The notes: generated by a model from the sequence alone, not told the origin. 64,000 nt of DNA from Cellvibrio sp. PSBB006 (GCF_002162135.1 NZ_CP021382.1:2850001-2914000); one strand, 5' to 3'. Positions 1 to 9,980 are shown, numbered from the stretch's first letter. Program-made: numbers and translations.

Positions 1-2263
1 AGATAATCGGCTTCAGGTTCACATCACCACGTGTACCACTACCACCAGGGCTACCCGGGAACATGGATTGAGGTGCAACGCCGCGGCCAATAGATAGGGC
101 GCTCATCTGATTCCACAGTGGACGGCCAAGGCTACGACCGTAAGATGTGCGAACAACCACGTCATCGGTCACGTCAAACGCCAGATCAATGCTTGGCAGG
201 AAGTAGTCGTAGCCACCCTCGCCTTGTTTGACCGGAGTAACTTCGTAATCGTCAGCAGCCAGCAGATACATCTCGTTACCGCCAATCCATACAACCTCAC
301 CGGTGTATTGCAGCTCAATGGGTGTTGCGAAAGAACGAGTTTCTGTGTCTTCCCAACGAACACCCAATGCACCACGAACCGGGATACCAATATCGTATTC
401 GGCGTTCAATTGAACCCAAGCGCTGGTGGAGTCTTCTTCAATCAGACGAACATCGTCTGGTGTGGGGTTCATACAGTAGTAAGTACTGCCGTTGGAGCAG
501 TTAGCAAAACCACCGCCATCATCCAGGTTGGCTGCAGCATATTCGACCACTTTATTGAAATCAGCGACGAAACGCTGACCCAGCAATTGATCATGGCCAT
601 TACCACTGACATTGTCGAAGTAGCTGGCAATATCTGCAACTTTGTAGCCATCGAGCGGTACGTCACCTTCATCACCCAGTCCACCCCAGGTATCACGCTG
701 GTTGTTTGCAAAGGTAGAGCGGTTGGTTTGCTCGATACGAGACACGCCGAAATCAAGGCTCAGGCTGTCGACGAATTCAAAGTTACCTTTGAACTGGAAT
801 TGATCGATTTCATGCAGCATGCGCGCGTTGCGGAAAGAGCTACCGGTAATCTGAAGGTCTTCGAGACGCGCAGTATCGCCATCATCGCTATTTACAATAC
901 CGACATTCAGCACTGGCAGATCAGAACCGAGATAAACCGCTGAACTATCGCGAACAAACGCAGACGTGGTGATTACGTTGCTGTTACCGTATTCGCTGTC
1001 TGGTTTGGATTCAGCATCAGAACTGTGAATATCGAACTCAAGTGTTAAACGGTCAGTTACAGACCACTCAACATTCAAGCCGATAGATTCGTTCTCATTG
1101 ACACTGGAGTTAAGGCCGGCACCGAAGGTTAAGTCAGCACCTCTCTCTCCGGTCAAACCAAACTCTTCATACATCAACGGCACTTCAACAACGCCTTCAC
1201 CGTTATCCGTCCAGGAAGTGCGGCGGTTTCCGCCAAAGTTAAACCAAGCACCCACATCAGAGAACTTGGAAGACTCTTCCTTCTTGGAGTAGGTGTAATC
1301 CAGAGTTGAAGTGATGTTTTCAGTCGGAGCAAATTGCAACACCAACTGACCATTCAAGCGCTTACGCTCATATTCGTTGAAGTTGTAGCCTGCTTGTTGT
1401 GGCACACCGTAAACATCAGCAGGAACTACAACTTCCTCACCGTCCATAACCGCTGGGCTAGGAGGATTGGTGTGAAAGTTGGTGTCTTGCAGGTTGGTGA
1501 TTGCACCCCAACCATCAGAGCCAGCCGGGAAGTAACGCCAGCCAGTACCGATTTGCGCATTAGCGTTACCGCCTTCACGCTCCTGGTAGCTCATAGACAA
1601 GCCCACACCAAAGGTGTCATCCGCAAAGGTGTTGCTGTAGATACCGGAGATTTCCGGCGTCAGGCTTGGATCTTCTGCAGAGTCATCGTAAACACCCTTG
1701 ACGCCGGCGGAGAATTGTTGGCCAGGGTTATCCAATGGGCGTGCAGTCTTGATGTTGATGGTTGCACCCACACCACCGGCCGGATTTTCGGCGCGAACAG
1801 TTTTGTAAACCTCTACTCCGCTAATACCTTCGGAAGCCAGGTTAGAGAAGTCAAAGGAACGAGAACCAGACACGCTGGTTGCTTCGATGGTGGTGCCAGG
1901 CATCTGACGACCGTTCAGGGTCACCAGGTTGTAGTCGGGGCCGAAACCGCGCACGGTGACTTTGGAGCCTTCACCGTTAGCACGGTCAATCGACACACCG
2001 GTAATACGTTGCAGGGATTCTGCCAGGTTGGTATCAGGGAACTTACCGATATCTTCCGCAGAAATCGCATCTACCACGCCTTGCGATTCACGTTTGATAT
2101 CCATAGAACGCTGCAAGCTGCCCTTGATGCCGGTTACGACGATTTCTTCAACCATCTCACCGTTTTCTTGCGCGAAAGTGGTACCACTCAGCCCCACAAG
2201 GGCGTAAGAAGCCACTGCCGTCGCAATAAGTTTCTTCTTGAAGCCTACTGTGTTTTTGTTCAT
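1..2263 (-). CDS. TonB-dependent receptor (3' end outside window)
   Basis: Outer-membrane active transporter, probably for oligosaccharides released by neighbouring hydrolases. Read on the minus strand, the frame opens with MNKNTVGFKKKLIATAVASY, a signal peptide ending near AQ at residue 32, followed by the TonB box EEIVVTG at residues 39-45. A plug domain follows with typical segments (IGKFPDTNLAESLQRITGV, then TVRGFGPDYNLVTLNGRQMP). The rest is beta-barrel sequence rich in aromatic and Asn/Asp residues. The start is set by the ribosome site GGAGAA just upstream of 2263. The frame stays open to base 2, so about 754 residues are visible and the C-terminus is missing. The plug resembles the large Xanthomonas/Caulobacter-type TonB receptor subfamily used for carbohydrates. 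Substrate is inferred from the GH81 gene nearby, not shown. Upstream lie repeated AAAGTGGGA-type motifs. Confidence 0.93.
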   Translation of the reverse strand, partial: MNKNTVGFKKKLIATAVASYALVGLSGTTFAQENGEMVEEIVVTGIKGSLQRSMDIKRESQGVVDAISAEDIGKFPDTNLAESLQRITGVSIDRANGEGSKVTVRGFGPDYNLVTLNGRQMPGTTIEATSVSGSRSFDFSNLASEGISGVEVYKTVRAENPAGGVGATINIKTARPLDNPGQQFSAGVKGVYDDSAEDPSLTPEISGIYSNTFADDTFGVGLSMSYQEREGGNANAQIGTGWRYFPAGSDGWGAITNLQDTNFHTNPPSPAVMDGEEVVVPADVYGVPQQAGYNFNEYERKRLNGQLVLQFAPTENITSTLDYTYSKKEESSKFSDVGAWFNFGGNRRTSWTDNGEGVVEVPLMYEEFGLTGERGADLTFGAGLNSSVNENESIGLNVEWSVTDRLTLEFDIHSSDAESKPDSEYGNSNVITTSAFVRDSSAVYLGSDLPVLNVGIVNSDDGDTARLEDLQITGSSFRNARMLHEIDQFQFKGNFEFVDSLSLDFGVSRIEQTNRSTFANNQRDTWGGLGDEGDVPLDGYKVADIASYFDNVSGNGHDQLLGQRFVADFNKVVEYAAANLDDGGGFANCSNGSTYYCMNPTPDDVRLIEEDSTSAWVQLNAEYDIGIPVRGALGVRWEDTETRSFATPIELQYTGEVVWIGGNEMYLLAADDYEVTPVKQGEGGYDYFLPSIDLAFDVTDDVVVRTSYGRSLGRPLWNQMSALSIGRGVAPQSMFPGSPGGSGTRGDVNLKPII

Positions 2264-2508
2264 GAAATTCTCCGGTTTCTTATTCGTCTGGAATTATTTA
2301 CCCGGTACTGCCGCATACCCCACATTAAGGGGGGACCTGGTTGTAGAGGTATGGACGCCTTTGGGAATAGAGGCGATTTTTTTATTAACAATCCATAACA
2401 ACCGAGTTACTGACTTACTTATGTTATTGCGTGTTGGTTGTTTATTAGACGTTAACTAAACCAACCCCACTCTAACGCTAGGCGATATTTCCACTCCCGG
2501 CCAGCAAG

Positions 2509-2641
2509 CGTCGTCCCACTTTGGCGGCTAATACCAACATGAACTATCTCACTTTTACTTTTTTAAAGTGGGAAAACCGAATTTTCCTTTAAATTCATAC
2601 AGTTAGATACAACTAAAAAGCGCGCCAAAATAAAAGTGGGA
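2509..2641. promoter_or_regulatory. Putative operator cluster upstream of the TonB receptor
   Basis: The 620-base gap between the receptor and the binding-protein gene holds three exact copies of a 9-mer: TCCCACTTT at 2514-2522 and its complement AAAGTGGGA at 2565-2573 and 2633-2641. A one-mismatch copy, TCTCACTTT at 2547-2555, pairs with the 2565 copy as an inverted repeat with a 9-base spacer. CGTCGTCCCA (2509) and CAACATG (2535) precede it. The same elements occur in the same order and spacing upstream of GH81 at 6325-6390. This suggests one regulator controls both genes. No known regulator is recognised. The remainder of the gap (2642-2882) shows nothing else supportable. Confidence 0.5.
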
Positions 2642-2882
2642 AGTGTAAAGATGTAAAAATTTCGTCATTTTCAGCCTCCATTCCCGCTATTTTCTTTTTC
2701 AGGGACAGTGCTGTCGGCGCACCAACTGGATGAATGTTGTCTGCGCAATGTCGATGCAAAACAAATTCTTTTTTTGCTGTTGCGCACCAATTGTTTTCAT
2801 TCGCACTGCGCAGATGTCGTGCAACGAATCTTGTTTTGTGAAATCGCAGCACAGCACACGCTTACGGTCATTAAGACAAAAA

Positions 2883-3773
2883 CTAATCGTTCAACAAGTC
2901 GGATTCATAATTCCGTAAAGCGTTGGGCAAGAGCGGATTGGTCAAGGTGATGAGCGCACGATTTTTTAACTGTAAACGCTCAACCAGGTTGCCATAGTGA
3001 CGCTGGAAAATGTCGTCGAGCTGGCCATTATGAATAATGATTTGCATTCCTTGATCAATGCGCCGCGCTAATTCTGTGTTGTTGGGATTGACGTAGAACA
3101 CCAATGGGAAGGGGTAATACAGCAGCACATTTTCATCTGTGTGCAGGTCAGCGGGAGTAGCAGCGCGCTCCTGGTAAACACTCTCCACTTCATTTGCCCC
3201 GAACGAAACATAATCAAATTGGTTGCTACGCAAACGTGTAAACAGATCATCAAACGTCCCGTCTTCCACGACGGGATAGTCGTTATGGCGAAACAACGCC
3301 GCATCGGCCCAACCGAGGGGAATACCCAAACGTTGTTGTTGCAATTGCGCGGCGGTAGTTATCCCCGCGAAGGTTTCACGGTCGGCGGCGCGGATTATCA
3401 GCACGCGATAACCCAACAGACCTTTCATCATCGGGTGCGGAATCAGGATTTTCTTTTCGTTAGCCAGCTTGGGGTTACCCGCCACCGTGCCGAACACATC
3501 AAAGCCTTTCTTGCGGAATATGCTGGCCTCATCAGCCGGGTCGGGATAATCCGTAAGATCCTCGATCACCGGAATTTCCCCGTAGCCCTTGCGGGTGACC
3601 TCAAGCACCGCCGTCAGGACATCACGCTCGTAGGCCTGACGGGAACTGGTTTTGTTGCCATTCCAGAATTTGATGGTGGTGACCTGCGGGTTTGAACTGG
3701 TGTAATGCCACAAAAACAACAGCGGCGAACAAATCAGCAGAACCGAAACAATATGAAGTGGGCGAATGCTCAT
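2883..3773 (-). CDS. Periplasmic solute-binding protein, family 3-like
   Basis: Probable periplasmic or membrane-tethered binding protein of the bacterial extracellular solute-binding family 3 fold. The N-terminus (MSIRPLHIVSVLLICSPLLF) is a signal or anchor helix. Family-like segments follow: a conserved KGFDVFGTVAGNP stretch, then LLGYRVLIIRAADRETFAGI, then the second-lobe YYPFPLVFYVNPNN. About 296 residues, normal for the family. The longer reading to 3815 would overlap the GH81 stop; the start at 3773 is preferred because GAGAGGA lies 6-8 bases upstream. It begins 10 bases after GH81, so the two are probably cotranscribed. It might bind a sugar breakdown product or act as a sensor input; no permease or kinase is adjacent. 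The ligand is unknown. Confidence 0.7.
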   Translation of the reverse strand: MSIRPLHIVSVLLICSPLLFLWHYTSSNPQVTTIKFWNGNKTSSRQAYERDVLTAVLEVTRKGYGEIPVIEDLTDYPDPADEASIFRKKGFDVFGTVAGNPKLANEKKILIPHPMMKGLLGYRVLIIRAADRETFAGITTAAQLQQQRLGIPLGWADAALFRHNDYPVVEDGTFDDLFTRLRSNQFDYVSFGANEVESVYQERAATPADLHTDENVLLYYPFPLVFYVNPNNTELARRIDQGMQIIIHNGQLDDIFQRHYGNLVERLQLKNRALITLTNPLLPNALRNYESDLLND

Positions 3774-3783
3774 GGTTTTCCTC

Positions 3784-6204
3784 TCACCGACTGCTGGTTT
3801 TAATACGGAAGCCATGACCAGGTACGTTCAGGGCCATTCCATCTGAAAAAGTGACAAGGTCGGGTGCGGACCCGACGTTATAGGCGATATAGGTGGTCAC
3901 CCCATCCTTGGTAAACGCCACCGCCACCGGGCTGGAGGCGGTCAAGGCACCGGTGCCAGTCGCCAGGTGTCCCAACTGCTTGTAGGTGTATATCCAGTGA
4001 TAGGTGTGCGCTTTTGTTTCGCCATCTTCCGGCCGGTAGTTGAACTGGCGACTGGCAAAGTCAGCGGCGGCAGCCTCGCCGTTGCTCATGGCCCAGATAT
4101 TCCACCAGACATCCGGCCACTGATTGTCCGGCAACCCTGAGGGTTTGCCATTGGGCGATTCAGACAAGCCAAGCGCAATATAGTCCTCCAGATAGTCCGC
4201 ATGCTGACCGATATGGAGCACCAACGGACTCAAGGGCAATCCCTGAATACCGAGGATGTGGGCATAGGCCTCGCTGAACCAGGTGGTGAACACATGGCCG
4301 TTGCCCCAGATAATTGACGTGGTGGGCTTGCTGTATTCCGGCGGAAAATTATCGTAATCCGCGCCCTTGTTGGTGTAGCGATCAATATTGTTCCAGTACT
4401 CCCAGTAGCTCGCCGTCGATGAGGCGTGCAAGTAAATACCCCGGTCTACCAGCGCTTGCTGCCCGGTAATCAAGCCGTAGAGAATAATCGCGCCGTAAGC
4501 GTTAGCCGCTTCGGAGGTAGATTCGTTGTTATTGCCCAGCAAAAAGTTGGCATTGCCCGAGGCCCAGGAAAATCCGTAAGCGGGGTCAAAGTTGCGCAGG
4601 TAGGGAAACAGCGGATCATCGCGGCCAGCGGCGTAATCGCGGATCAGCAGTTCCACCATCGGACCATACTGCTTATCACCACACCACTCGGGTTCCACCC
4701 GGCACACCTCAGCGGCCGCGCGCACAAAATAGCCATAATGGAAATGGTGGTCATTCAATTGCTGGTGGGCAAAAAACGATTCGTTAAAGCCCAGCAAGGT
4801 GCTCCAGTCCTGGTCGTATACAAAGTATTTGCTGGTATCCAGGTCACCGCTGGTGTCGGCGCGAAACCAGTCTTCCATTTCACGCTGCAGCCAATCGATC
4901 AGCTGACCTGCTTCAGCCACCATGCCGTGATCGCGGGCAATGGCAGCCAGCTCTGCGGCGCGGCTGAGCATCTTGCCGGTCCAGTAGGTGTCGGCATAGG
5001 TGTTCCACTGCGCCGGCCCCTGACTGACGAACTCGGTAATCAATGTGCGCAGCTGCGCGGGGTCATAGTCGCCGATGCCAGCCGGGAAGAATGGCAGCAC
5101 ACCCACGAAGGGTAAGGTGTAACTGAACCGGTCCGTGGCGGCGAATTTGGTCAGGCCGCGCGCGCTGCGCACCCGGTAATCTGTGGTCGGCTGGGCAGAG
5201 TTTTTCCAATGTAAGGGCAGCATCCCTGCCAGGGTAGTGACCGAATTTCCATTAAAGCGGTACTGGTGCGTAATCGTTACCTGGTTGTTGCTGCGATTGA
5301 CGGCGTAGTCGATGTGCACTTCATCCACTGGCTGGCGGGCATGGGTGGTAAAGGTCTTGATCATGGCTTCGTCTGGCGTGCCCTGACTCAAGGGCAAAAG
5401 CGCGACGGTTAATTGTTTGGTGTGGTTGACCCGGATATCGGCACCCGTCACACCACTAAAACGGGCGCTCTCGTCACCGACCAGCAGGAAGTAATTGCGG
5501 TTGCCCGCCACGTCAGTCCAGAGACCCAGGGTGTCATCGCCACGGTGGAATATGCCTTTTTGATCGCCGTCGGCTGCGTGGGTCCGCAGGATCAGTTCAC
5601 CGTGCAGCGCGGTGAAGTACACGTAAGGCGAGCCATGAACAAAGGTGGCTTCCATCACCGGTGTGGTTTCACTGCGCCACTGCACGGTAACCGAGCCATC
5701 ACTGAAATCTTTCAGGTAAGCCTGGAGCTGGTCGCCCGCTGACGTACCGACCGCTATACCGTCGAAAACGTCGCTGTAGGGTTCGGGAATGCGGTAGGCA
5801 TATTCCTTGTCGCCGGCACGTAAGCCGCTGGGAATCCCCAGGAGGCGCGCACCGCGCTCGCTGATGCGGGCGGTAACGGGGTCCGGCGTAATGTAGCCCG
5901 CGTGATTCGGGTTGCCGGTGATCATCTCGCCGTGAAAGGGAATGGAGCCCCACCAGCGGTGGGTCATGGTCGGCTGGTCAGCCGCTGGTGAAACGCGTTG
6001 GGGATACAGCCGCGTCGGCGCATCGCAAGCACTTGCGTTACGCTCGACCACACCGGCGTTAAGAATTTGACCGGCGTCACATTGGTAACTGGCCGGGTTG
6101 ATGGCATGGCTGACATTGCCCGCCCCATAGGAAGTGAAGACGGATTGACAGGCCTGCGTAAGACTTAGCGCACTCAACAGGAGTACCCATCTTATCTTTA
6201 TCAC
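3784..6204 (-). CDS. GH81 endo-beta-1,3-glucanase, lipoprotein
   Basis: Hydrolyses internal beta-1,3 bonds of laminarin or curdlan. The 806-residue protein has a lipoprotein signal (LLLSALSLTQAC, Cys about 19), so it is probably attached to the outer membrane. Family 81 hallmarks are visible: TMTHRWWGSIPFHGEM near residue 90, YDQDWSTLLGFNESF near 465, NDHHFHYGYFVRAAAEVCR near 485, and the Glu-rich catalytic segment GNNNESTSEAANAYGA near 555-570 followed by YWEYWNNIDRYTNKG. There are no attached carbohydrate-binding modules. Start: the first Met gives a compact lipobox. It leads a probable two-gene operon with the binding protein. The upstream region shares an operator-like block with the TonB receptor, which fits a laminarin-utilisation locus. 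Confidence 0.92.
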   Translation of the reverse strand: MIKIRWVLLLSALSLTQACQSVFTSYGAGNVSHAINPASYQCDAGQILNAGVVERNASACDAPTRLYPQRVSPAADQPTMTHRWWGSIPFHGEMITGNPNHAGYITPDPVTARISERGARLLGIPSGLRAGDKEYAYRIPEPYSDVFDGIAVGTSAGDQLQAYLKDFSDGSVTVQWRSETTPVMEATFVHGSPYVYFTALHGELILRTHAADGDQKGIFHRGDDTLGLWTDVAGNRNYFLLVGDESARFSGVTGADIRVNHTKQLTVALLPLSQGTPDEAMIKTFTTHARQPVDEVHIDYAVNRSNNQVTITHQYRFNGNSVTTLAGMLPLHWKNSAQPTTDYRVRSARGLTKFAATDRFSYTLPFVGVLPFFPAGIGDYDPAQLRTLITEFVSQGPAQWNTYADTYWTGKMLSRAAELAAIARDHGMVAEAGQLIDWLQREMEDWFRADTSGDLDTSKYFVYDQDWSTLLGFNESFFAHQQLNDHHFHYGYFVRAAAEVCRVEPEWCGDKQYGPMVELLIRDYAAGRDDPLFPYLRNFDPAYGFSWASGNANFLLGNNNESTSEAANAYGAIILYGLITGQQALVDRGIYLHASSTASYWEYWNNIDRYTNKGADYDNFPPEYSKPTTSIIWGNGHVFTTWFSEAYAHILGIQGLPLSPLVLHIGQHADYLEDYIALGLSESPNGKPSGLPDNQWPDVWWNIWAMSNGEAAAADFASRQFNYRPEDGETKAHTYHWIYTYKQLGHLATGTGALTASSPVAVAFTKDGVTTYIAYNVGSAPDLVTFSDGMALNVPGHGFRIKTSSR

Positions 6205-6324
6205 TAGCTGCGCTCTGATTGTTATGCGTTATTAATTAGGCAAATCATCGGTGTCCGGATCATCCTGTCCCGACGGGTCATTTCTTCTTGTCCGATGAAC
6301 TATTTTTAACGTCGCGTGAATAAA

Positions 6325-6390
6325 CGTCGTCCCAGATTGACTTTTTTTTGCAACATGGGCTGTCTCACTTTTCGACAAAAAAAGGCGGGA
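6325..6390. promoter_or_regulatory. Putative operator upstream of GH81, matches receptor upstream region
   Basis: This block aligns without gaps to 2509-2574 (42 of 66 identical by hand count). The identities cluster in CGTCGTCCCA, CAACATG, TCTCACTTT (6363-6371) and an AAAG...GGGA half (6381-6390); the spacers are not conserved. TCTCACTTT and the second half form an inverted repeat with a 9-base spacer, as at the receptor. It lies 120-190 bases upstream of the GH81 start, and about 360 bases before the divergent cytochrome gene, so it could serve both. The rest of the 545-base gap between GH81 and the cytochrome gene has no credible gene. Confidence 0.5.
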
Positions 6391-6749
6391 AAGACCTGCC
6401 AACGCAAGCGCAGTGTGGCTTTGCGCAGAAAGTAGGACTTTCCATGACCACCCCGGTACCACGTGCCACATTCATAGAGTCCACTTTACCCAGAGAGCCT
6501 AGTGGGACGACGGCGCATTTTTTGGCCGTTAGGCTGGTTGCAGGAGTGGAGTTAACTCCCATCGGTCTATCCCCGCCCAGGATGTATCTGGATGTATGGC
6601 GGGGCCCAGAGTTAAGCGACGGGCACAGCAATGAAGCTGACGATAAGAGGTATTTGACGCCTGGACGCGATCTACGTGCGCACCCCGACATGCTTTCGGT
6701 CGTCGGGTATTAACTCGAAATAATAATGTCTAACAACGAGGAACATCAG

Positions 6750-9700
6750 ATGTGTCTAAAGAGACTAGGCAGCCGTGCCTTCTACTTGCTCATCCTGTTT
6801 GCCTGCGCCAGTGTTAACGCTCAGACAAATCTTGCACTCAACGCTCCTGCCTCCGGCAGTACCAATGTCCAACCAGGCAACCTTGCCACCGACGGTAACG
6901 CCAGCACCCGCTGGGAATCCGCTTACGGTGTCGATCCTTCCTGGCTTACGGTCGATTTGGGATCACAAAAAAGCCTGGCTTCAGCCCAAGTGGTCTGGGA
7001 AGCAGCCAACGCCGAGAACTACCTGATTCAGGGCTCCAACAACAACGCTGATTGGACTACCTTGAGTATTTTTACCGGTGGTGCCTTCGGCAACCGTACT
7101 GATAATCACACCATCAGCGGCAGCTACCGCTGGGTGCGTATGCACGGTACCCACCGCAGCGTCGGCAACAACTGGGGTTATTCGATCTTTGAGTTCCGCG
7201 TCTTTGGCGCCGCCTCATCCAGCTCGTCTTCCAGCACATCAGGCAACTGCAACCTGGGCTGCGTGACCACGCTCAACGGCAACACCATGCGTGCCACTGT
7301 CAGCGCCGGCAACATCGTGGATATCCACTACCGCGTGAATGGCGGATCGCAGCAGAATTTCGGTATGACGCTGAATAATGGTGTGTGGACTTACGACATC
7401 GGCAACCTGCCAGCAGGTGCGACCGTGAGTGTGAGCTTCACCATCATCACCAACGGTGTGGGCAATACCACGGCCTGGAACGATTACACCCTGGGCAGCG
7501 CGCCTTCGTCTTCCAGCAGCAGCTCCTCATCGACCAGCAGTTCATCCAGCTCTACCAGCACCCCGAGTGGCACCAACATCACCGGTCTGGGTGGCGCAAT
7601 TACCGCACAGTACAACAACTCACCGGCGGGAGAAGGCATTACCAACCTGATCGATAACAATGTGAATACCAAGTTCCTGACCGTGGCCAGCTCTTCATGG
7701 GTTCGCTACCAGGCACCGGCGTCTTACATTGTCACTGGCTATACGCTGACCTCGGCTAACGATGCGCCCGAGCGCGACCCGTTGAGCTGGTCCCTGCAAG
7801 GCTCCAACAACGGCAGCAGCTGGACCACCATCGACAGCCGCTCTGCGCAGGATTTCCCCAACCGCTTCCAGACCCGTGCGTTTACGTTCAACAACAGCAC
7901 CGGCTACACCTACTATCGCTTCAACTTCAGCAACAACAGCGGCACCATGACGCAACTGGCTGAGATGAAGCTGTACGGCACCTTGGGCGGCGGCACGACC
8001 TCGTCGTCTTCCAGCTCTTCCAGCAGCGTGCCGCTGGGCAACATCGTGCCCTTGTATAACTCATCTACCCAACTGGAGCCGACAATTAGAGTGCAACAGG
8101 GCAATCAGTTGATTACCCGCATTGCCGACCGCGCGCGCGACCGTCACGCGAAGGAAAGTCACTTCCAGTCCTATGACCACTTCCTGAGCTTCTATTGGGA
8201 ACATCGCACGGCGTCCATCGAGATTATCGAAACCCAGTTCCCGGACGATACCGCCAGCATTCGTATGAATGTCAGAACCCAATGGCGCCTGAACGATACC
8301 GAAGCGGAAAACCGTTGGTTCTACCGCGGCATCGGCACCGTAGCCGAGTACTGCGATAACGGCACCATGGTCGTGGTCAACGACCTGAACTACTACAAAG
8401 AAAGAACTCACAACTGCCGCACCGGTCAGCCCATCCGCAAGGGTGACAAGCTGGAGTTTGAACTGAGCCAGTTCCTTGACCCGAGCGTACCGCGTGGTCG
8501 TGCGCCTTACTACGGCACCACCTACCTGTACATCGTCGGTGAGGGCATCGTGCCCTGGGACATTCTGCCCGGCACCTTTAATACGCCGACGTTTGGCGGC
8601 GGTACTAAAGATTCGGTGAAGATTCCCTCACAAGCCTGGTTAGGCGGTGGTACTACCCTGCCTTACGACCACTCCAATGAGCCGGATAACCACTACATCC
8701 AGATGGCCACCAACCTGGGCTACAACAACGGTCAGCCGTTTGTATTGGGCCGCCGTGTACACCACACCTCGTTCGTTGATGGTACCCATGACGAGCATGT
8801 GGAAAACGGTGTGTTCGATGGTATGCCCGGCAAAGCCGGTCCGCATTACGTGAATGATCGTTGTACCGGATGTCACGTGCGCAATGGCCGTGCGGCGCCT
8901 GCCAACCTGGGCGAGCCGTTAGACAAATGGGTATTCAAAGTGGGTGATGCCAACGGCAATCCGCATCCGCAACTGGGTCGTACTCTGCAACCCAAGTCAT
9001 CCGGTGGTGCCGCAAGCGAAGGCGTCGTGTCTTTGCAAAGCTGGAGCAATGTCGGTGGCTTGCGTGAGCCGAACTACCAATTCAGCGGCGTGCAGCCGGC
9101 TACCTTCTCAGCGCGTATCGCACCATCACTGGTCGGTATAGGCTTGCTGGAAGCGATTCCCGAATCCGCCATCCTCGCGAAAGAAGATCCGAGCGATGCC
9201 AATGGTGACGGTATCTCCGGTCGTGCTAACCGTGTGATCGATCCGGTGACTGGTCAAACCCGTCTGGGTCGTTTCGGCTACAAAGCGGGCACCAGCAGCG
9301 TCAAGCATCAGGTCGCCAGCGCGCTGAATAACGATATGGGTGTGCGCACGTCCGTGTTGCCCAACCCGGATTGCGGTTCTGGTCAAAGCGATTGTGGCCC
9401 GAGCGGTTCCGAGTTGTCTGACACCCACCTGAACAACCTGGTGAAATACAACTCCCTGCTGGGTGTGCGTCCACAACGCAATATCAACGATGCGGCCGTA
9501 CAACGCGGTAAAACCCAGTTCACCAACATCGGTTGTGCCGGTTGTCACACCGCGTCGACCTACCAAACCAGCGCCAACCATCCACTGGCCGAGCTGCGCA
9601 GCCAGACTATCCAGCCCTACACCGACCTGCTGTTGCACGATATGGGTCCAGGTCTGGCGGATAACCTGGGTGAAGGTCAGGCGTCCGGTTCCGAATGGCG

Positions 9701-9938
9701 TACCGCGCCGCTGTGGGGCCTGGGCTTGTCAGCTTGCGTCACCGGTGGTGTAACCAATGCCGGTCAAGGCCAGCAAGTGTGTACACCGGTTCACAGCTAC
9801 CTGCATGACGGTCGCGCCAGATCCATCGAAGAAGCCATCCTGTGGCACGGTGGTGAAGGTGAAAACGCCAAAAATGCCTACCAGGCATTGGGCAGCTCAC
9901 AAAAACAAGACGTACTGCGGTTCCTGGAATCCCTGTAA
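6750..9938 (+). CDS. Secreted carbohydrate-binding di-heme oxidoreductase-like cytochrome (DUF1111 family)
   Basis: A multidomain secreted redox protein, about 1062 residues. The start at 6750 is chosen over 6726 because CGAGGAA sits 8 bases upstream and it gives a clean signal peptide ending VNAQ. Domains in order: F5/8-type C (CBM32-like) about 26-153; polyserine linker; a small beta module about 165-250 (CBM56-like guess, weak); polyserine linker; second F5/8-type domain about 272-415; polyserine linker; then a di-heme oxidoreductase module to the end. Two haem c sites are visible, CTGCH near 705 and CAGCH near 928. The C-terminal HDMGPGLADNLGEG and YLHDGRARSIEEAILWHGGEG motifs are typical of COG3488/DUF1111 proteins. 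Divergent from GH81, it may bind beta-1,3-glucan and move electrons at the substrate. Catalytic substrate is unknown. Confidence 0.85.
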   Translation: MCLKRLGSRAFYLLILFACASVNAQTNLALNAPASGSTNVQPGNLATDGNASTRWESAYGVDPSWLTVDLGSQKSLASAQVVWEAANAENYLIQGSNNNADWTTLSIFTGGAFGNRTDNHTISGSYRWVRMHGTHRSVGNNWGYSIFEFRVFGAASSSSSSSTSGNCNLGCVTTLNGNTMRATVSAGNIVDIHYRVNGGSQQNFGMTLNNGVWTYDIGNLPAGATVSVSFTIITNGVGNTTAWNDYTLGSAPSSSSSSSSSTSSSSSSTSTPSGTNITGLGGAITAQYNNSPAGEGITNLIDNNVNTKFLTVASSSWVRYQAPASYIVTGYTLTSANDAPERDPLSWSLQGSNNGSSWTTIDSRSAQDFPNRFQTRAFTFNNSTGYTYYRFNFSNNSGTMTQLAEMKLYGTLGGGTTSSSSSSSSSVPLGNIVPLYNSSTQLEPTIRVQQGNQLITRIADRARDRHAKESHFQSYDHFLSFYWEHRTASIEIIETQFPDDTASIRMNVRTQWRLNDTEAENRWFYRGIGTVAEYCDNGTMVVVNDLNYYKERTHNCRTGQPIRKGDKLEFELSQFLDPSVPRGRAPYYGTTYLYIVGEGIVPWDILPGTFNTPTFGGGTKDSVKIPSQAWLGGGTTLPYDHSNEPDNHYIQMATNLGYNNGQPFVLGRRVHHTSFVDGTHDEHVENGVFDGMPGKAGPHYVNDRCTGCHVRNGRAAPANLGEPLDKWVFKVGDANGNPHPQLGRTLQPKSSGGAASEGVVSLQSWSNVGGLREPNYQFSGVQPATFSARIAPSLVGIGLLEAIPESAILAKEDPSDANGDGISGRANRVIDPVTGQTRLGRFGYKAGTSSVKHQVASALNNDMGVRTSVLPNPDCGSGQSDCGPSGSELSDTHLNNLVKYNSLLGVRPQRNINDAAVQRGKTQFTNIGCAGCHTASTYQTSANHPLAELRSQTIQPYTDLLLHDMGPGLADNLGEGQASGSEWRTAPLWGLGLSACVTGGVTNAGQGQQVCTPVHSYLHDGRARSIEEAILWHGGEGENAKNAYQALGSSQKQDVLRFLESL

Positions 9939-9980
9939 TCCCCGTGCGACGGTGCCCCTGCACCGTCCACAACTCGTGTG

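Noticed and set aside
1334..2398. Plus-strand 354-residue open frame
   Set aside because: Lies antisense to the TonB receptor, whose signal peptide, TonB box and plug are clear; no ribosome site or domain.
7504..8040. Serine-codon repeats resembling a short repeat array
   Set aside because: They are polyserine linkers inside a coding region, with no CRISPR spacing or cas genes.
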